This document shows, piece after piece, positions 45,234 to 53,366 of a stretch of DNA of 64,000 bases (within the stretch, counting starts at the first letter, position 1; each line of letters opens with the position of its first letter). This DNA comes from Hyphomicrobiales bacterium (GTDB lineage: Bacteria; Pseudomonadota; Alphaproteobacteria; Rhizobiales; Rhizobiaceae). The stretch covers positions 713,883 to 777,882 of the forward strand of contig UBXG01000005.1 in assembly GCA_900469475.1 (NCBI GenBank). Direction: 5' to 3'. The notes below the pieces were generated by a model, which worked only from the letters and a program-made list of their open reading frames with translations, was not told where the DNA came from and did no database searches. A program made the translations under genes and the position numbers.

Positions 45234-45515
45234 ATGGCAGACACGAAATCAGCTTCTACTCCCTCATCTTCGGCGCGGGCGCAGACGGAAACGGCAATGG
45301 AAGATCTTGCCGCCCAGGTCGCAGCATTGCGGGAAGATTTGGCAAAGCTTTCGCAAAGCGTGGCAGCCGTAGGGCAGGGAGCGAAGTCTGTCGTCACGGA
45401 AGAAGCCCAGGAACTTACGGAGCAGCTGCGCGAGCGCGTTCGCGAGGAGCCGATTTTCATGGTCGTCGCGGCAGCCGGGCTCGGCTATCTCATCGGCCTG
45501 CTGAATCGCCGCTAG
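45234..45515 (+). CDS. small DUF883-like membrane-anchored protein
   Basis: 93 aa from ATG 45234, with GAGGAG ending 6 nt upstream (45231 is a near-equal ATG). A central amphipathic helix (ALREDLAKLSQSVAAVGQGAKSVVTEEAQELTEQLRERVREEP) is followed by one C-terminal transmembrane segment (FMVVAAAGLGYLIGLL) and a basic end NRR. This matches DUF883/ElaB-like proteins, in which relatives dock ribosomes to the membrane in stationary phase; the role here is inferred. Strong terminator follows (45551-45578). Confidence 0.8.
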   Translation: MADTKSASTPSSSARAQTETAMEDLAAQVAALREDLAKLSQSVAAVGQGAKSVVTEEAQELTEQLRERVREEPIFMVVAAAGLGYLIGLLNRR

Positions 45516-45550
45516 CCAGGCTGCTCTCTCCATTTGCAAAACTGCAGAAG

Positions 45551-45578
45551 GCGCAGCCGAGTGAGCTGCGCTTTTTTT
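45551..45578 (+). terminator. rho-independent terminator after DUF883-like gene
   Basis: GCGCAGC (45551-45557), 7-nt loop, GCTGCGC (45565-45571), then seven T. It lies 36 bp past the stop codon. Confidence 0.9.
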
Positions 45579-45756
45579 GATTGAACGTTAAAGGCCTTTA
45601 TTGGCGCTTCGTTCATACCTGGCCCAAAGCGCCACCGGCGGCTGCGACATCTTGTGCCATCGCCATTTGTTGATCACATACCCCTTGTATCGCATGCGCG
45701 CTTACTATACGTAGCAATCATTATAAGGTTGCTTATGAATAGCAGGCTTCTTATAG

Positions 45757-46221
45757 ATGAGTTCGACACCTACTCTCGGCTTTCTTCTACATGACGTTGC
45801 CCGGCTTCTTCGGAAGCGATTCGAGCAGCGCGCAAAAGATCTGGGCCTGACGCGTTCGCAATGGCAGACGCTCGCCTACCTCGCAAACAACGAAGGCATT
45901 CACCAGGCTGGCCTGGCCGAAATGCTGGAAATCGAGCCGATTACCTTGGTTCGCATCCTCGATAAGCTCAGCGAACGCGGTCTGGTGGAGCGTCGGCAGC
46001 ATCCAAACGATCGAAGAAGCTGGCTGCTCTACATGCGCGACGAAGCCCGACCATTGATGGACACGATGCGCGGTATGGGCGACCTGACACGCAGGGAAGC
46101 GCTCGAAGGAGCCTCGCAGGAGGATCAAGAGCGCCTCTACGAATTGCTTATCCTTATGAAATCGAACCTGATTAGCGCCTGCCGTTCAAAGGCAGTCGAC
46201 AAAGAGTTACAACATGGCTGA
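45757..46221 (+). CDS. MarR family transcriptional regulator
   Basis: 154 aa winged HTH: RLLRKRFEQRAKDLGLTRSQWQTLAYLANNEGIHQAGLAEMLEIEPITLVRILDKLSERGLVERRQHPNDRRSWLLYM (about 20-95), with the DRR wing. It is followed by emrA after an 8-bp overlap (ATGGCTGA), then emrB, so it probably represses the efflux operon and is released by a toxic ligand. The upstream region (about 45700-45750, AT-rich TATAC/TATAAG stretches) should contain the operator and promoter. Symbol left blank. Confidence 0.9.
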   Translation: MSSTPTLGFLLHDVARLLRKRFEQRAKDLGLTRSQWQTLAYLANNEGIHQAGLAEMLEIEPITLVRILDKLSERGLVERRQHPNDRRSWLLYMRDEARPLMDTMRGMGDLTRREALEGASQEDQERLYELLILMKSNLISACRSKAVDKELQHG

Positions 46222-47440
46222 AGCTTCTTCCTCAATCCGCATACCCGCGAACGCAAATTCCGCTGAACAGACTGAGGCCCCGGTGGCCGAGGCCCCGTCC
46301 TCCAATCCCTCACCACAGCCGGCGGCGGCTGCAGCGGCGGCGCCGATCTCGCCCCCAGAAATGCCTCGCAAGCGCCGCAAGCTGACGCGACCGGTGCTGT
46401 TTGCACTGCTGCCTGTCGCGCTCGTCATTGGCGGCTATTACTACGTCACCGGCGGGCAGATCATGTCCACGGACAATGCCTATATCCAGGCCGATATGGT
46501 TGGTGTTTCCACCGACGTTTCCGGCACGGTGATATCGGTCGACGTGCATGAAAACGAAGTGGTGAAGAAAGGGCAGGTGCTCTTCCGCCTGAAGCCTGAT
46601 TCGTTCCGGATTGCGCTCGAAGGCGCGAAGGCGCAGCTCGGCAATGCCAGGAACCAGATCCTGAACCTGCAGGCGAGCTACAAACAGTCCCTGGCGGAAA
46701 TCGCCCAGGCGCAGGCCGATATTCCGTATTATCAGACGGAACTCGACCGCCAGCAGAACCTGATCACCAATTCGGTCGCTTCCAAGGCAGCTCTCGACCA
46801 AGCCAGACACAATCTCGAAGCGGCACAGCAGAAGGTATTGGTCGCAAAGGCCACGGCCGCCGCGACCGTTGCACAGTTGGGCGGTGAAGGCGCTGCCGAT
46901 CTGCCTGCGGAACAGAACCCGCTTTATCTGCAGGCCAAGGCCGCAGTCGACAATGCGCAGCGCGAACTTGACGATACCGTGGTGAGGGCCCCCTTTGACG
47001 GAGTGACCGCCAATGTTCCCTCCCTGCAGGTCGGCGCTTATCTGACTGCGTCCCAGCCTGGTTTTTCGCTGGTTTCCACAACGCATATGTGGATCAATGC
47101 CAGCCCGAAGGAAACCGAGCTGACCTATGTGCGGCCCGGCCAGAAGGTCGATATCTCCGTCGATGCCTATCCGGGTATGACGTGGAAGGGCACGGTCGCC
47201 AGCATTGCGCCGGCATCCGGTTCCAGCTTCTCGCTTCTGCCAGCGCAGAACACGACCGGCAACTGGGTGAAGGTCGTACAGCGCATACCGATGATCATCA
47301 ATATCGACGACACGGCGGGCAAGCCTCCGTTGCGCGTCGGAATGAGCGTCGTCGCCGATGTCGACACGGGCCACGCCCGCGGCCTGCCTGATTTCATCAC
47401 CAACCTGCTGGGCCGCTCACGCGGTCAGGATCATGAGTAA
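46214..47440 (+). CDS. emrA: HlyD-type efflux adaptor (EmrA-like)
   Basis: 408 aa membrane-fusion protein linking inner-membrane pump and outer-membrane channel. Alanine/Pro-rich N-tail, TM at about 58-77 (PVLFALLPVALVIGGYYYV), then lipoyl half MSTDNAYIQADMVGVSTDVSGTVISVDVHENEVVKKGQVLFRLKP, long coiled-coil helices (about 130-240), barrel and second half DTVVRAPFDGVTANVPSLQVGAYLTASQPGFSLVSTTHMWINASPKETELTYVRPGQKVDI. Overlaps marR by 8 bp and emrB by 8 bp (ATGAGTAA). Outer channel not in window. Confidence 0.93.
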   Translation: MAEASSSIRIPANANSAEQTEAPVAEAPSSNPSPQPAAAAAAAPISPPEMPRKRRKLTRPVLFALLPVALVIGGYYYVTGGQIMSTDNAYIQADMVGVSTDVSGTVISVDVHENEVVKKGQVLFRLKPDSFRIALEGAKAQLGNARNQILNLQASYKQSLAEIAQAQADIPYYQTELDRQQNLITNSVASKAALDQARHNLEAAQQKVLVAKATAAATVAQLGGEGAADLPAEQNPLYLQAKAAVDNAQRELDDTVVRAPFDGVTANVPSLQVGAYLTASQPGFSLVSTTHMWINASPKETELTYVRPGQKVDISVDAYPGMTWKGTVASIAPASGSSFSLLPAQNTTGNWVKVVQRIPMIINIDDTAGKPPLRVGMSVVADVDTGHARGLPDFITNLLGRSRGQDHE

Positions 47441-48977
47441 CGCCACCACTGCCTCGCCGTCGGCGCCAGTCGCCAATCGCGGTGCGATCACCGCCTGCGT
47501 CATCCTGTCTGTCATCATGCAGGCGTTGGACACCACCATCGCCAACGTCGCCCTGCCGCATATCCAGGGCGACGTTTCGGCCAGCGCCGACCAGATCAAC
47601 TGGGTCCTGACGTCCTATATCGTCGCAGCGGCGATCATGACGCCACCCTCGGGCTTCCTTTCGGCAAAATTCGGCCGCAAGCGGGTCTTGCTGGTCGCTA
47701 TCGCCGGCTTCGTCGCCGCCTCGGTGCTGTGTGGCCTGTCGGAGTCGCTGATACAGATCGTCGGCTTCCGCCTGCTGCAAGGCCTGTTCGGCGCATCGCT
47801 CGTACCTTTGTCGCAGGGCATCCTGCTCGATATCTACAATGTCGAGGAGCGCGGCCGCGCCATGGCGCTGTTCGGCGTCTCGGTCATGGTCGGGCCGGTG
47901 CTGGGTCCCGTCATCGGCGGCTGGCTGACCGACAATATCAGCTGGCGCTGGGTATTCTACATCAACGTGCCGATCGGCGCGCTCGCCTTCTTCGGCATCG
48001 TCGTCTACGTGACGGAAACCAAGCTCGATGCACTCGCCAAGCTCGACTGGTTCGGCTTCGGCATGCTCTCTATCGCGATTGCCGGCCTGCAGCTTTTCCT
48101 CGATCGCGGCGAGCAGCTCGACTGGTTCTATTCGAGCGAGATCATCATCGAGGCACTCGTCTGCGTCAGCGCCTTCTATCTCTTCCTAGTGCACATGTTC
48201 ACGGCCGAGCGAAGCTTCGTCAATCCGCGGCTTTTCATGGACCAAAACTTTGCCGTCAGCATTCTGTTCATCTTCATCGTCGGCGTGACCTATCTGGCAT
48301 CGCTGGCGCTGATGACGCCCTATCTGCAGACATTGATGGGCTATCCGGTCGTCACTGCCGGCATCGTCATGGGACCGCGCGGCCTCGGCACCATGTTCTG
48401 CATGTTCCTGGTGGGGCGCCTGATCGGCAAGGTCGACACGCGCTGGCTATTGTTCATCGGCCTCGCGCTGACGGCCTGGGCCATGTACGACATGACGGGC
48501 TGGACGCCGGATGTTTCACAATGGACGCTGATATCGGTCGGCTTCGTCCAGGGTGCCGGCCTCGGCTTCCTCTTCGTGCCTCTGACGACGATCGCCTTTG
48601 CGACACTGCCGGCGCAGATGCGCGGCGAGGGGACGGGCCTCTACAATCTCTCGCGCAACATCGGCTCCAGCGTTGGAATCTCGGTCGTTTCCATGCTGAT
48701 TACCGAGAACACGCAGGTCAACCATGCCAACATCGCCACCTATGTCACGCCATTCAACCGTTATTTCGACCTCACGGCCGCGCAAGGCGTGAGCCCGTTC
48801 ACTGCGGTCGGCCGGGCGACGCTCGATGGCATGATCACGACGCAAGCGACAATCATTGCCTACATGGATGACTTCAAGCTCCTGATGCTCATGTCGGTCT
48901 TTGCCATGCCGCTGCTGATGCTTTTGCGCAAACCGAAGGCGCCGCCAGCGGTCGACCATAGCGTCGCGATGGAATAG
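47433..48977 (+). CDS. emrB: DHA2-family drug:H+ antiporter (EmrB-like)
   Basis: 514 aa MFS transporter with 14 transmembrane helices expected. Diagnostic: LDTTIANVALPHIQGDV (about 27-43; motif D1), GFLSAKFGRKRVLLVAIAGFVAASVLCGLS (motif A), LQGLFGASLVPLSQGILLDIYNVEERGRAMALFG (motif B/C region), and FVPLTTIAFATLPAQMRGEGTGLYNLSRNIGSSVGIS. Works with EmrA in proton-driven export of hydrophobic compounds. Start ATG overlaps the emrA stop. Followed by a strong terminator (49011-49045). Confidence 0.95.
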   Translation: MSNATTASPSAPVANRGAITACVILSVIMQALDTTIANVALPHIQGDVSASADQINWVLTSYIVAAAIMTPPSGFLSAKFGRKRVLLVAIAGFVAASVLCGLSESLIQIVGFRLLQGLFGASLVPLSQGILLDIYNVEERGRAMALFGVSVMVGPVLGPVIGGWLTDNISWRWVFYINVPIGALAFFGIVVYVTETKLDALAKLDWFGFGMLSIAIAGLQLFLDRGEQLDWFYSSEIIIEALVCVSAFYLFLVHMFTAERSFVNPRLFMDQNFAVSILFIFIVGVTYLASLALMTPYLQTLMGYPVVTAGIVMGPRGLGTMFCMFLVGRLIGKVDTRWLLFIGLALTAWAMYDMTGWTPDVSQWTLISVGFVQGAGLGFLFVPLTTIAFATLPAQMRGEGTGLYNLSRNIGSSVGISVVSMLITENTQVNHANIATYVTPFNRYFDLTAAQGVSPFTAVGRATLDGMITTQATIIAYMDDFKLLMLMSVFAMPLLMLLRKPKAPPAVDHSVAME

Positions 48978-49010
48978 TTACGCAGCCTTTCCAGTTTCAC
49001 TGCGTAGCTC

Positions 49011-49045
49011 AGCGGCTGCCGGGCACCACCCCGGCGGCCGCTTTT
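49011..49045 (+). terminator. rho-independent terminator after emrB
   Basis: A 13-bp stem with one G-T pair, AGCGGCTGCCGGG (49011-49023) with CCCGGCGGCCGCT (49030-49042), loop CACCAC, then TTTTG. Only the plus strand has a T-run. The gap to the convergent glycosylase gene is small. Confidence 0.85.
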
Positions 49046-49051
49046 GCCTGC

Positions 49052-49648
49052 TCATGGGAAACGGCGGCTGACGAAGCGCGAGCCGAGAGCACCGAAACGC
49101 CAGGGCTGATCGACATTTTTCGTAATGCCAATGCGTTTGCCCGAAACGATCGGCACCGGTTCGGCAAGAGATAACGAAAACGGAAGCGCGTCCAGCGATC
49201 GGCCGTCCAGGGTTACATCGACAGCCAGCGCCTGCGAAAGCTTGCCCGGCCCGTTGCACAGCGAGACGATGTCAGCCAGTCCTCGCCGCCGGATCATGTC
49301 TTCGATGCCGTTTTCCGGCTCGATCGCCCGAATGAGCACGGCGCTCCCCTTGGTGCAAACGAAATTCAAACACCAGTGAACGCCATAGGAGCGATAGACG
49401 TAGACATGGCCGGCCGGTCCGAACATGGCCGCATTGCGCGGTGTCGGCCCGCGATATGTATGGGACGCCTCGTCATCGGGCCTATAGGCTTCCGTCTCGA
49501 CGATACGACCGCCTATCCCCACAACCGTGAAACGCATTCCGATTAACTCCGACGCGACCACGACGGCATCTCGACTAAAAAAAGCGGTGAGGGCAGGGCC
49601 GGCGAGTGGCTTGGTGCCGAGCGAGAGGGAAGGATCGTCAGAAGTCAT
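49052..49648 (-). CDS. DNA-3-methyladenine glycosylase (AAG/MPG type)
   Basis: 198 aa base-excision repair enzyme of the mammalian AAG family (EC 3.2.2.21). The catalytic Glu is in [48 protein letters not shown] (about 56-102), with the intercalating Tyr in that block. [10 protein letters not shown] and [14 protein letters not shown] are also diagnostic. Start ATG 49648. It is convergent with emrB and separated from it by the terminator. Cytoplasmic, probably constitutive. Confidence 0.93.
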   Translation of the reverse strand: MTSDDPSLSLGTKPLAGPALTAFFSRDAVVVASELIGMRFTVVGIGGRIVETEAYRPDDEASHTYRGPTPRNAAMFGPAGHVYVYRSYGVHWCLNFVCTKGSAVLIRAIEPENGIEDMIRRRGLADIVSLCNGPGKLSQALAVDVTLDGRSLDALPFSLSLAEPVPIVSGKRIGITKNVDQPWRFGALGSRFVSRRFP

Positions 49649-49725
49649 TGGAGAAAACTATCCCGGATAGCCGAAGCCATCAACACGGCGCCGAGCATCA
49701 AGTGCTTGGTCCGGCGTACTGATAA

Positions 49726-49754
49726 TTGACAAAAGCTAAGTATAACTTATTAAT
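49726..49754 (+). promoter_or_regulatory. sigma-70-type promoter, orphan
   Basis: TTGACA (49726-49731), 16-nt spacer, TATTAAT (49748-49754). Near-consensus and unaccompanied by an ORF. Expected transcription start about 49760. A terminator is 31 bp further on. Confidence 0.6.
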
Positions 49755-49759
49755 AGCCT

Positions 49760-49833
49760 GCTTCAGTCAGATTTGACCCCTGACCTGGCGAAGGTGGCCC
49801 GGCCCTTTCCAGCGGCAGGGCCACCTTATTTTT
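49760..49833 (+). ncRNA. candidate small RNA (about 74 nt)
   Basis: A near-consensus promoter (49726-49754) and an intrinsic terminator (49791-49833) bracket about 74 nt without an ORF in a 414-bp gene-free stretch. The 5' part (CTTCAGTCAG... TTTGACCCC) is mostly single-stranded, and the 3' part is the terminator stem. I cannot match it to a named rhizobial sRNA. Confidence 0.5.
49791..49833 (+). terminator. rho-independent terminator of orphan transcript
   Basis: AAGGTGGCCC (49791-49800) pairs with GGGCCACCTT (49818-49827), 17-nt loop, followed by ATTTTT. Nothing coding ends here on the plus strand. The rest of 49834-50062 shows no gene. Confidence 0.8.
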
Positions 49834-50062
49834 AGCGCGCTGACGACATGAACTCCCCACAGCGCTACCTGAACCGATCGACATTCCTCAATTGCCATTC
49901 CAGCCGACCTCGAGAATGCGAGGGAGCTAGGCGGAACAAGTTGACGCGGCGACCAAAGCTGCTAAAAAGCCAGCCGTCGAGTGATTGGGCAGAATACCGG
50001 TAGCCACACCCGGTTTCGAAAAATCAGTACTGCCTAGATTTTTCAGGCCTTTTCAGTTGCTT

Positions 50063-50152
50063 GGAAGAGTGTCCGAGTGGTTTAAGGAACCGGTCTTGAA
50101 AACCGGCGTGCGGGAAACCGTACCGTGGGTTCGAATCCCACCTCTTCCGCCA
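50063..50152 (+). tRNA. tRNA-Ser (anticodon TGA)
   Basis: 90 nt including encoded CCA. Acceptor stem GGAAGAG (50063-50069) with CTCTTCC (50142-50148), discriminator G, CCA 50150-50152. Anticodon arm CCGGT-CTTGAAA-ACCGG gives anticodon TGA. A long variable arm (CGTGCGGGAAACCGTACC region) and T-arm GTGGG-TTCGAAT-CCCAC make it a class II serine tRNA. Confidence 0.97.
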
Positions 50153-50193
50153 AAGGGCTTTCCCAATTTTTACGTTCTCGTAAAATCCAGGCA

Positions 50194-50220
50194 TGTCACA
50201 ATCCGCGCCCATGCCTTGTC
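50194..50220 (+). promoter_or_regulatory. ECF41-type promoter upstream of flavodoxin gene
   Basis: TGTCACA (50194-50200), 16-nt spacer, TGTC (50217-50220). The published ECF41 target consensus is TGTCACA at -35 and CGTC at -10. It is 37 bp upstream of the flavodoxin-family start, and the ECF41 sigma gene is the second gene of that operon, so the sigma factor probably drives its own operon. Confidence 0.65.
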
Positions 50221-50256
50221 ATGTCCTTCGCAACGCTAAATTCGAAGGAGATGACA

Positions 50257-50880
50257 ATGATCCGGCAGGGCATCGCAATCGTGTATCATAGCGGCTACGG
50301 ACATACTGGCCGGCAGGCCGAGGCCGTCAGGGCAGGGGTCGAAGAGATTGATGGCGCGGAGGCGATAGTTGTGACCGTGGACAGTGTGGAGCACCATTGG
50401 GATGATCTCAATGCGGCGCATGCGATCATCTTTGGCTCGCCGACCTATATGGGCGCAGTTTCTGCACCATTCAAAGCATTTCAGGAAGCGACGTCGAAGA
50501 CCGTTCTTGCGAGGGGCTATTTGTGGAGGGACAAGATCGCGGCTGGTTTCACAACCTCGGGGTCACGATCCGGTGACAAGCTTTCGACCCTGATGCAGAT
50601 GGTAATCTTCGCAGCCCAGCATGGAATGCATTGGGTCGGTCTCGATCTGCCGCCGGCCAATTGCTCTTCGACCGGCTCGGAAGAAGATATGAACCGTCTC
50701 GGTTTCTGGCTCGGCGCGGCGGCGCAGGCGAACACGGATGAAGGCCCTGAGACCGCCCCGCCGGCATCCGATCTCGCGACCGCCCGCCATCTCGGCCGGC
50801 GGGTGGCGCTAACGGCGCTGCAGTTCGCCCGTGGCCGCGAGGCCAATCCATTCGCACGCGAGTTTGCGGCCAATGAATGA
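50257..50880 (+). CDS. flavodoxin-family NAD(P)H-dependent oxidoreductase (WrbA-like)
   Basis: 207 aa from ATG 50257, with AAGGAG 6 nt upstream (a second ATG at 50251 is too close to it). N-terminal GIAIVYHSGYGHTGRQAEAVRAG is the FMN phosphate loop; FGSPTYMGAVSAPFKAFQEAT and AAGFTTSGSRSGDKLSTLMQMVIFAAQHGM are typical of the WrbA/flavodoxin_2 group. It probably reduces quinones by two electrons. Its stop overlaps the sigma factor start (ATGAATGA), and an ECF41-type promoter precedes it. Confidence 0.88.
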   Translation: MIRQGIAIVYHSGYGHTGRQAEAVRAGVEEIDGAEAIVVTVDSVEHHWDDLNAAHAIIFGSPTYMGAVSAPFKAFQEATSKTVLARGYLWRDKIAAGFTTSGSRSGDKLSTLMQMVIFAAQHGMHWVGLDLPPANCSSTGSEEDMNRLGFWLGAAAQANTDEGPETAPPASDLATARHLGRRVALTALQFARGREANPFAREFAANE

Positions 50881-51769
50881 GGTGACGTCCGACCCGATCT
50901 TCTCCGAGCTGCGTCCACGCCTTGTCAGGCTCGCCTATAGAATGCTCGGATCGGTCGCGGATGCCGAGGATATCGTGCAGGATAGCTGGCTGCGCTGGCT
51001 GGCAACCGATCGCGCCTCGGTCCGCGAACCGGCGGCGTTCCTGCGGACAGTCGTCACCCGGCTTTGCCTCAACGAGCTGAAATCGGCCCGCCGCCGCCGG
51101 GAATCCTATGTGGGTTCCTGGCTGCCGGAGCCGATTTTCGATCCGGAGGACGGCGATGCCGCTGACGATATAACCATGCCGCTGATGCTGGCGCTGGAGC
51201 GTCTTTCGCCTTTGGAGCGAGCCGCCTTTCTTCTGCATGACGTGTTCGGCATGAATTTCGATGAGATCTCCTCGGCAATTGGTCGTGAGGCGGCCGCCTG
51301 TCGCAAGCTTGCAAGCCGGGCGCGGGCGCATGTCACCGAGGCCCGGCCGCGCTTCGCCATCGGCAAGGAAGAGGGGCTCAAGCTTGCCACGGCCTTCTTC
51401 ACTGCGTCGAGAACGGGTGACATGGCCTCTCTTCAGGCCTTGCTTTCAGAAGATGTCATTGTCTATGCCGACGGCGGCGGCAAGGTGCCGACATCGCAGC
51501 GACCACACATCGGGCTTCCTGCCACCCTACGGCTTCATGAGCAGCTGGCCCAAATCTTCCGGGCACAGCCCTCGCAACTGATCCGCTATGCGATTATCGA
51601 CGGCTTGCCAGGCTTCGTGACGATAGAGGGCGGAAACATCGTGCAGACCACCGCGCTGCAGATCGAGCGGGAAAAAGTCGTTGCCATTTATTGCACCCGC
51701 AACCCGGACAAGCTGAAGCACGTTATCGGGGCGGTAGAGTCGGCGGCATCTATCGCGGCGAACTACTGA
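50873..51769 (+). CDS. sigJ: ECF41-group RNA polymerase sigma factor (SigJ-like)
   Basis: 298 aa. Sigma region 2 (about 5-75: SELRPRLVRLAYRMLGSVADAEDIVQDSWLRWL) and region 4 (about 110-160: LSPLERAAFLLHDVFGMNFDEISSAIGREAAACRKLASRARAHV) are followed by a SnoaL-like C-terminal domain (about 175-290). The C-domain has the ECF41 markers DGGGK (about 203) and NPDKL near the end, which in this group act as a built-in anti-sigma switch in place of a separate protein. Promoter selectivity fits TGTCACA/CGTC. It overlaps the flavodoxin gene by 8 bp. The signal is unknown. Confidence 0.92.
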   Translation: MNEVTSDPIFSELRPRLVRLAYRMLGSVADAEDIVQDSWLRWLATDRASVREPAAFLRTVVTRLCLNELKSARRRRESYVGSWLPEPIFDPEDGDAADDITMPLMLALERLSPLERAAFLLHDVFGMNFDEISSAIGREAAACRKLASRARAHVTEARPRFAIGKEEGLKLATAFFTASRTGDMASLQALLSEDVIVYADGGGKVPTSQRPHIGLPATLRLHEQLAQIFRAQPSQLIRYAIIDGLPGFVTIEGGNIVQTTALQIEREKVVAIYCTRNPDKLKHVIGAVESAASIAANY

Positions 51770-52123
51770 TGCGACTTGATACAAGCACTGAAAAGAACTG
51801 CTCCAAATCTGCCCATCAAGATCCCAACGCAATCACAAACCGAGTGCATCTGTTGCAATCCGGACAGGCGGGTGGCGATCAGAAAGCAGTCCATTACCGG
51901 TGCGAAACGATTTTGATTGAGACTACTTGAAGCTGGCAGCGCTTTACTGGGCATTAACCATGATCTTCGGAATTTCTTCGGTGCGCTCAATTTGCATCGC
52001 AAAATGGACAAACTGCAATCATGATTAAAGCACCGTTAGGTGATTGGAGCGTAGCAGGATACCTGAACGAGGGACTACCGGTAGCAGACCTCCGTCAAAG
52101 TAATGAGTAGCGGCTTGGGACAG
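51770..52123. other. gene-free region before rlpA with one TTAACCAT box
   Basis: A 354-bp gap. Only shadow ORFs without RBS or resemblance are seen. A single CtrA-like TTAACCAT lies at 51954-51961 on the plus strand. No terminator is found for the sigma factor gene. The sequence near 52040-52120 should contain the rlpA promoter. Confidence 0.5.
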
Positions 52124-53296
52124 ATGACATTCGAAAATCGGGCGGTGACATACACAACGGCCATGCGTTGGTTTGCTCTCTCACTGATGTGCGCAACCAT
52201 CACGGCCTGCGGAACGACGCAGAAAGCGCCCAGCAAGCGCCAGCACGGCAAGGAATATTTCTCCGAGAAGGAATATGGCGTGAAGGCGAGCCCACGCGTC
52301 GTCAATAACGGTCCGGTGCCGAAGGGCGGCGGCCGCTTCATGGTTGGCAATCCCTATCAGGTGAAGGGCAAGTGGTATTACCCCAAGGAAGATTTCGGCT
52401 ATAACAAGGTCGGCGTCGCCTCCTGGTACGGTTCGGCCTTTCACGGCCGCCTAACCGCCAATGGCGAAGTCTACGACCAGCAGTCGCTGACCGCCGCCCA
52501 TCCGACTTTCCCGCTGCCGAGCTATGCCCGCGTCACCAACGTCGAGACCGGCTCCTCCATCATCGTTCGCGTCAACGATCGTGGCCCATACCATCCCGGC
52601 CGCATCATCGACCTTTCGAACAAGACGGCACAGCTGCTCGACCTTCAGCACAGCGGCACCGGCGACGTGCGCGTGCAATATGTCGGCCGCGCCCGCATGG
52701 ACGGTCACGACGAGCCTTATCTGATGGCCTCCTACATCCCGAAGGGTTCGCGTCTGCCTGGCATCAACCCGGGTGGCCAGATCGCAACAGGCGTTATGGT
52801 GGCCTCTGCCGGCCGGATGACTGCTGATCAGCTGCCGGATTCGTATACCCCAACACCGACGCGCCCCAGCCGCCAGGTGCGCAGCTTTGATGCCGCGCCG
52901 GCGATCGCACCCGTCCCACGCCAGGCGCCCTATTCGGCAACGGCCTTCGCTGATGCGCCGAAGCCTGCCTACAATGGCGACAAGCGCAACAATCTGCCGC
53001 CGATGACCTGGAACGGAGGCGCAATGCCTGCCGCCGAGGGCGCCGAGCCGGTCATGATCGTTCTGCCGCAAATCGGGCCGATTCCCCGTGAACGACCTGA
53101 TTTCACGCCTCGACTGGCAAGCCTTGACGATCAATCGATCGGTTCGGCTGTCGCCGCCTATCAGAATGCGCCGGTCAAAACAGTTTATGTCGACCTCGCT
53201 TTCGATGCGGTCATGGTTCGTAACGACGGCCTCACGCAGGAATCGATTCTCTCGTCCTATCGCCGCCAGCGTCAGGGTACCACGCAGGTCGATTGA
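52124..53296 (+). CDS. rlpA: RlpA-family septal/lytic transglycosylase-like lipoprotein
   Basis: 390 aa from ATG 52124 (MTFENRAV; ATG 52163 is also possible). Lipoprotein signal peptide with lipobox ITAC-GTT. A DPBB domain (about 95-185): GVASWYGSAFHGRLTANGEVYDQQSLTAAHPTFPLPSYARVTNVETGSSIIVRVNDRGPYHPGRIIDLS carries the catalytic His/Asp pair of RlpA (cleaves denuded glycan at the septum). No SPOR domain is seen; the C-terminal part (about 210-390) is Pro-rich and poorly conserved. It is followed by a PBP5-like gene, tmk and holB, the common rhizobial order. Confidence 0.92.
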   Translation: MTFENRAVTYTTAMRWFALSLMCATITACGTTQKAPSKRQHGKEYFSEKEYGVKASPRVVNNGPVPKGGGRFMVGNPYQVKGKWYYPKEDFGYNKVGVASWYGSAFHGRLTANGEVYDQQSLTAAHPTFPLPSYARVTNVETGSSIIVRVNDRGPYHPGRIIDLSNKTAQLLDLQHSGTGDVRVQYVGRARMDGHDEPYLMASYIPKGSRLPGINPGGQIATGVMVASAGRMTADQLPDSYTPTPTRPSRQVRSFDAAPAIAPVPRQAPYSATAFADAPKPAYNGDKRNNLPPMTWNGGAMPAAEGAEPVMIVLPQIGPIPRERPDFTPRLASLDDQSIGSAVAAYQNAPVKTVYVDLAFDAVMVRNDGLTQESILSSYRRQRQGTTQVD

Positions 53297-53366
53297 TCGG
53301 CGTCATTGCCTGAATCTTAACCCGTCACTAAAATAATCGTGCCGGTGGTCGGATAAAGGGGGCGAT

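Noticed and set aside
46310..47374. A 354-aa minus-strand frame inside emrA.
   Set aside because: Composition-driven antisense ORF with no domain; emrA is well supported.
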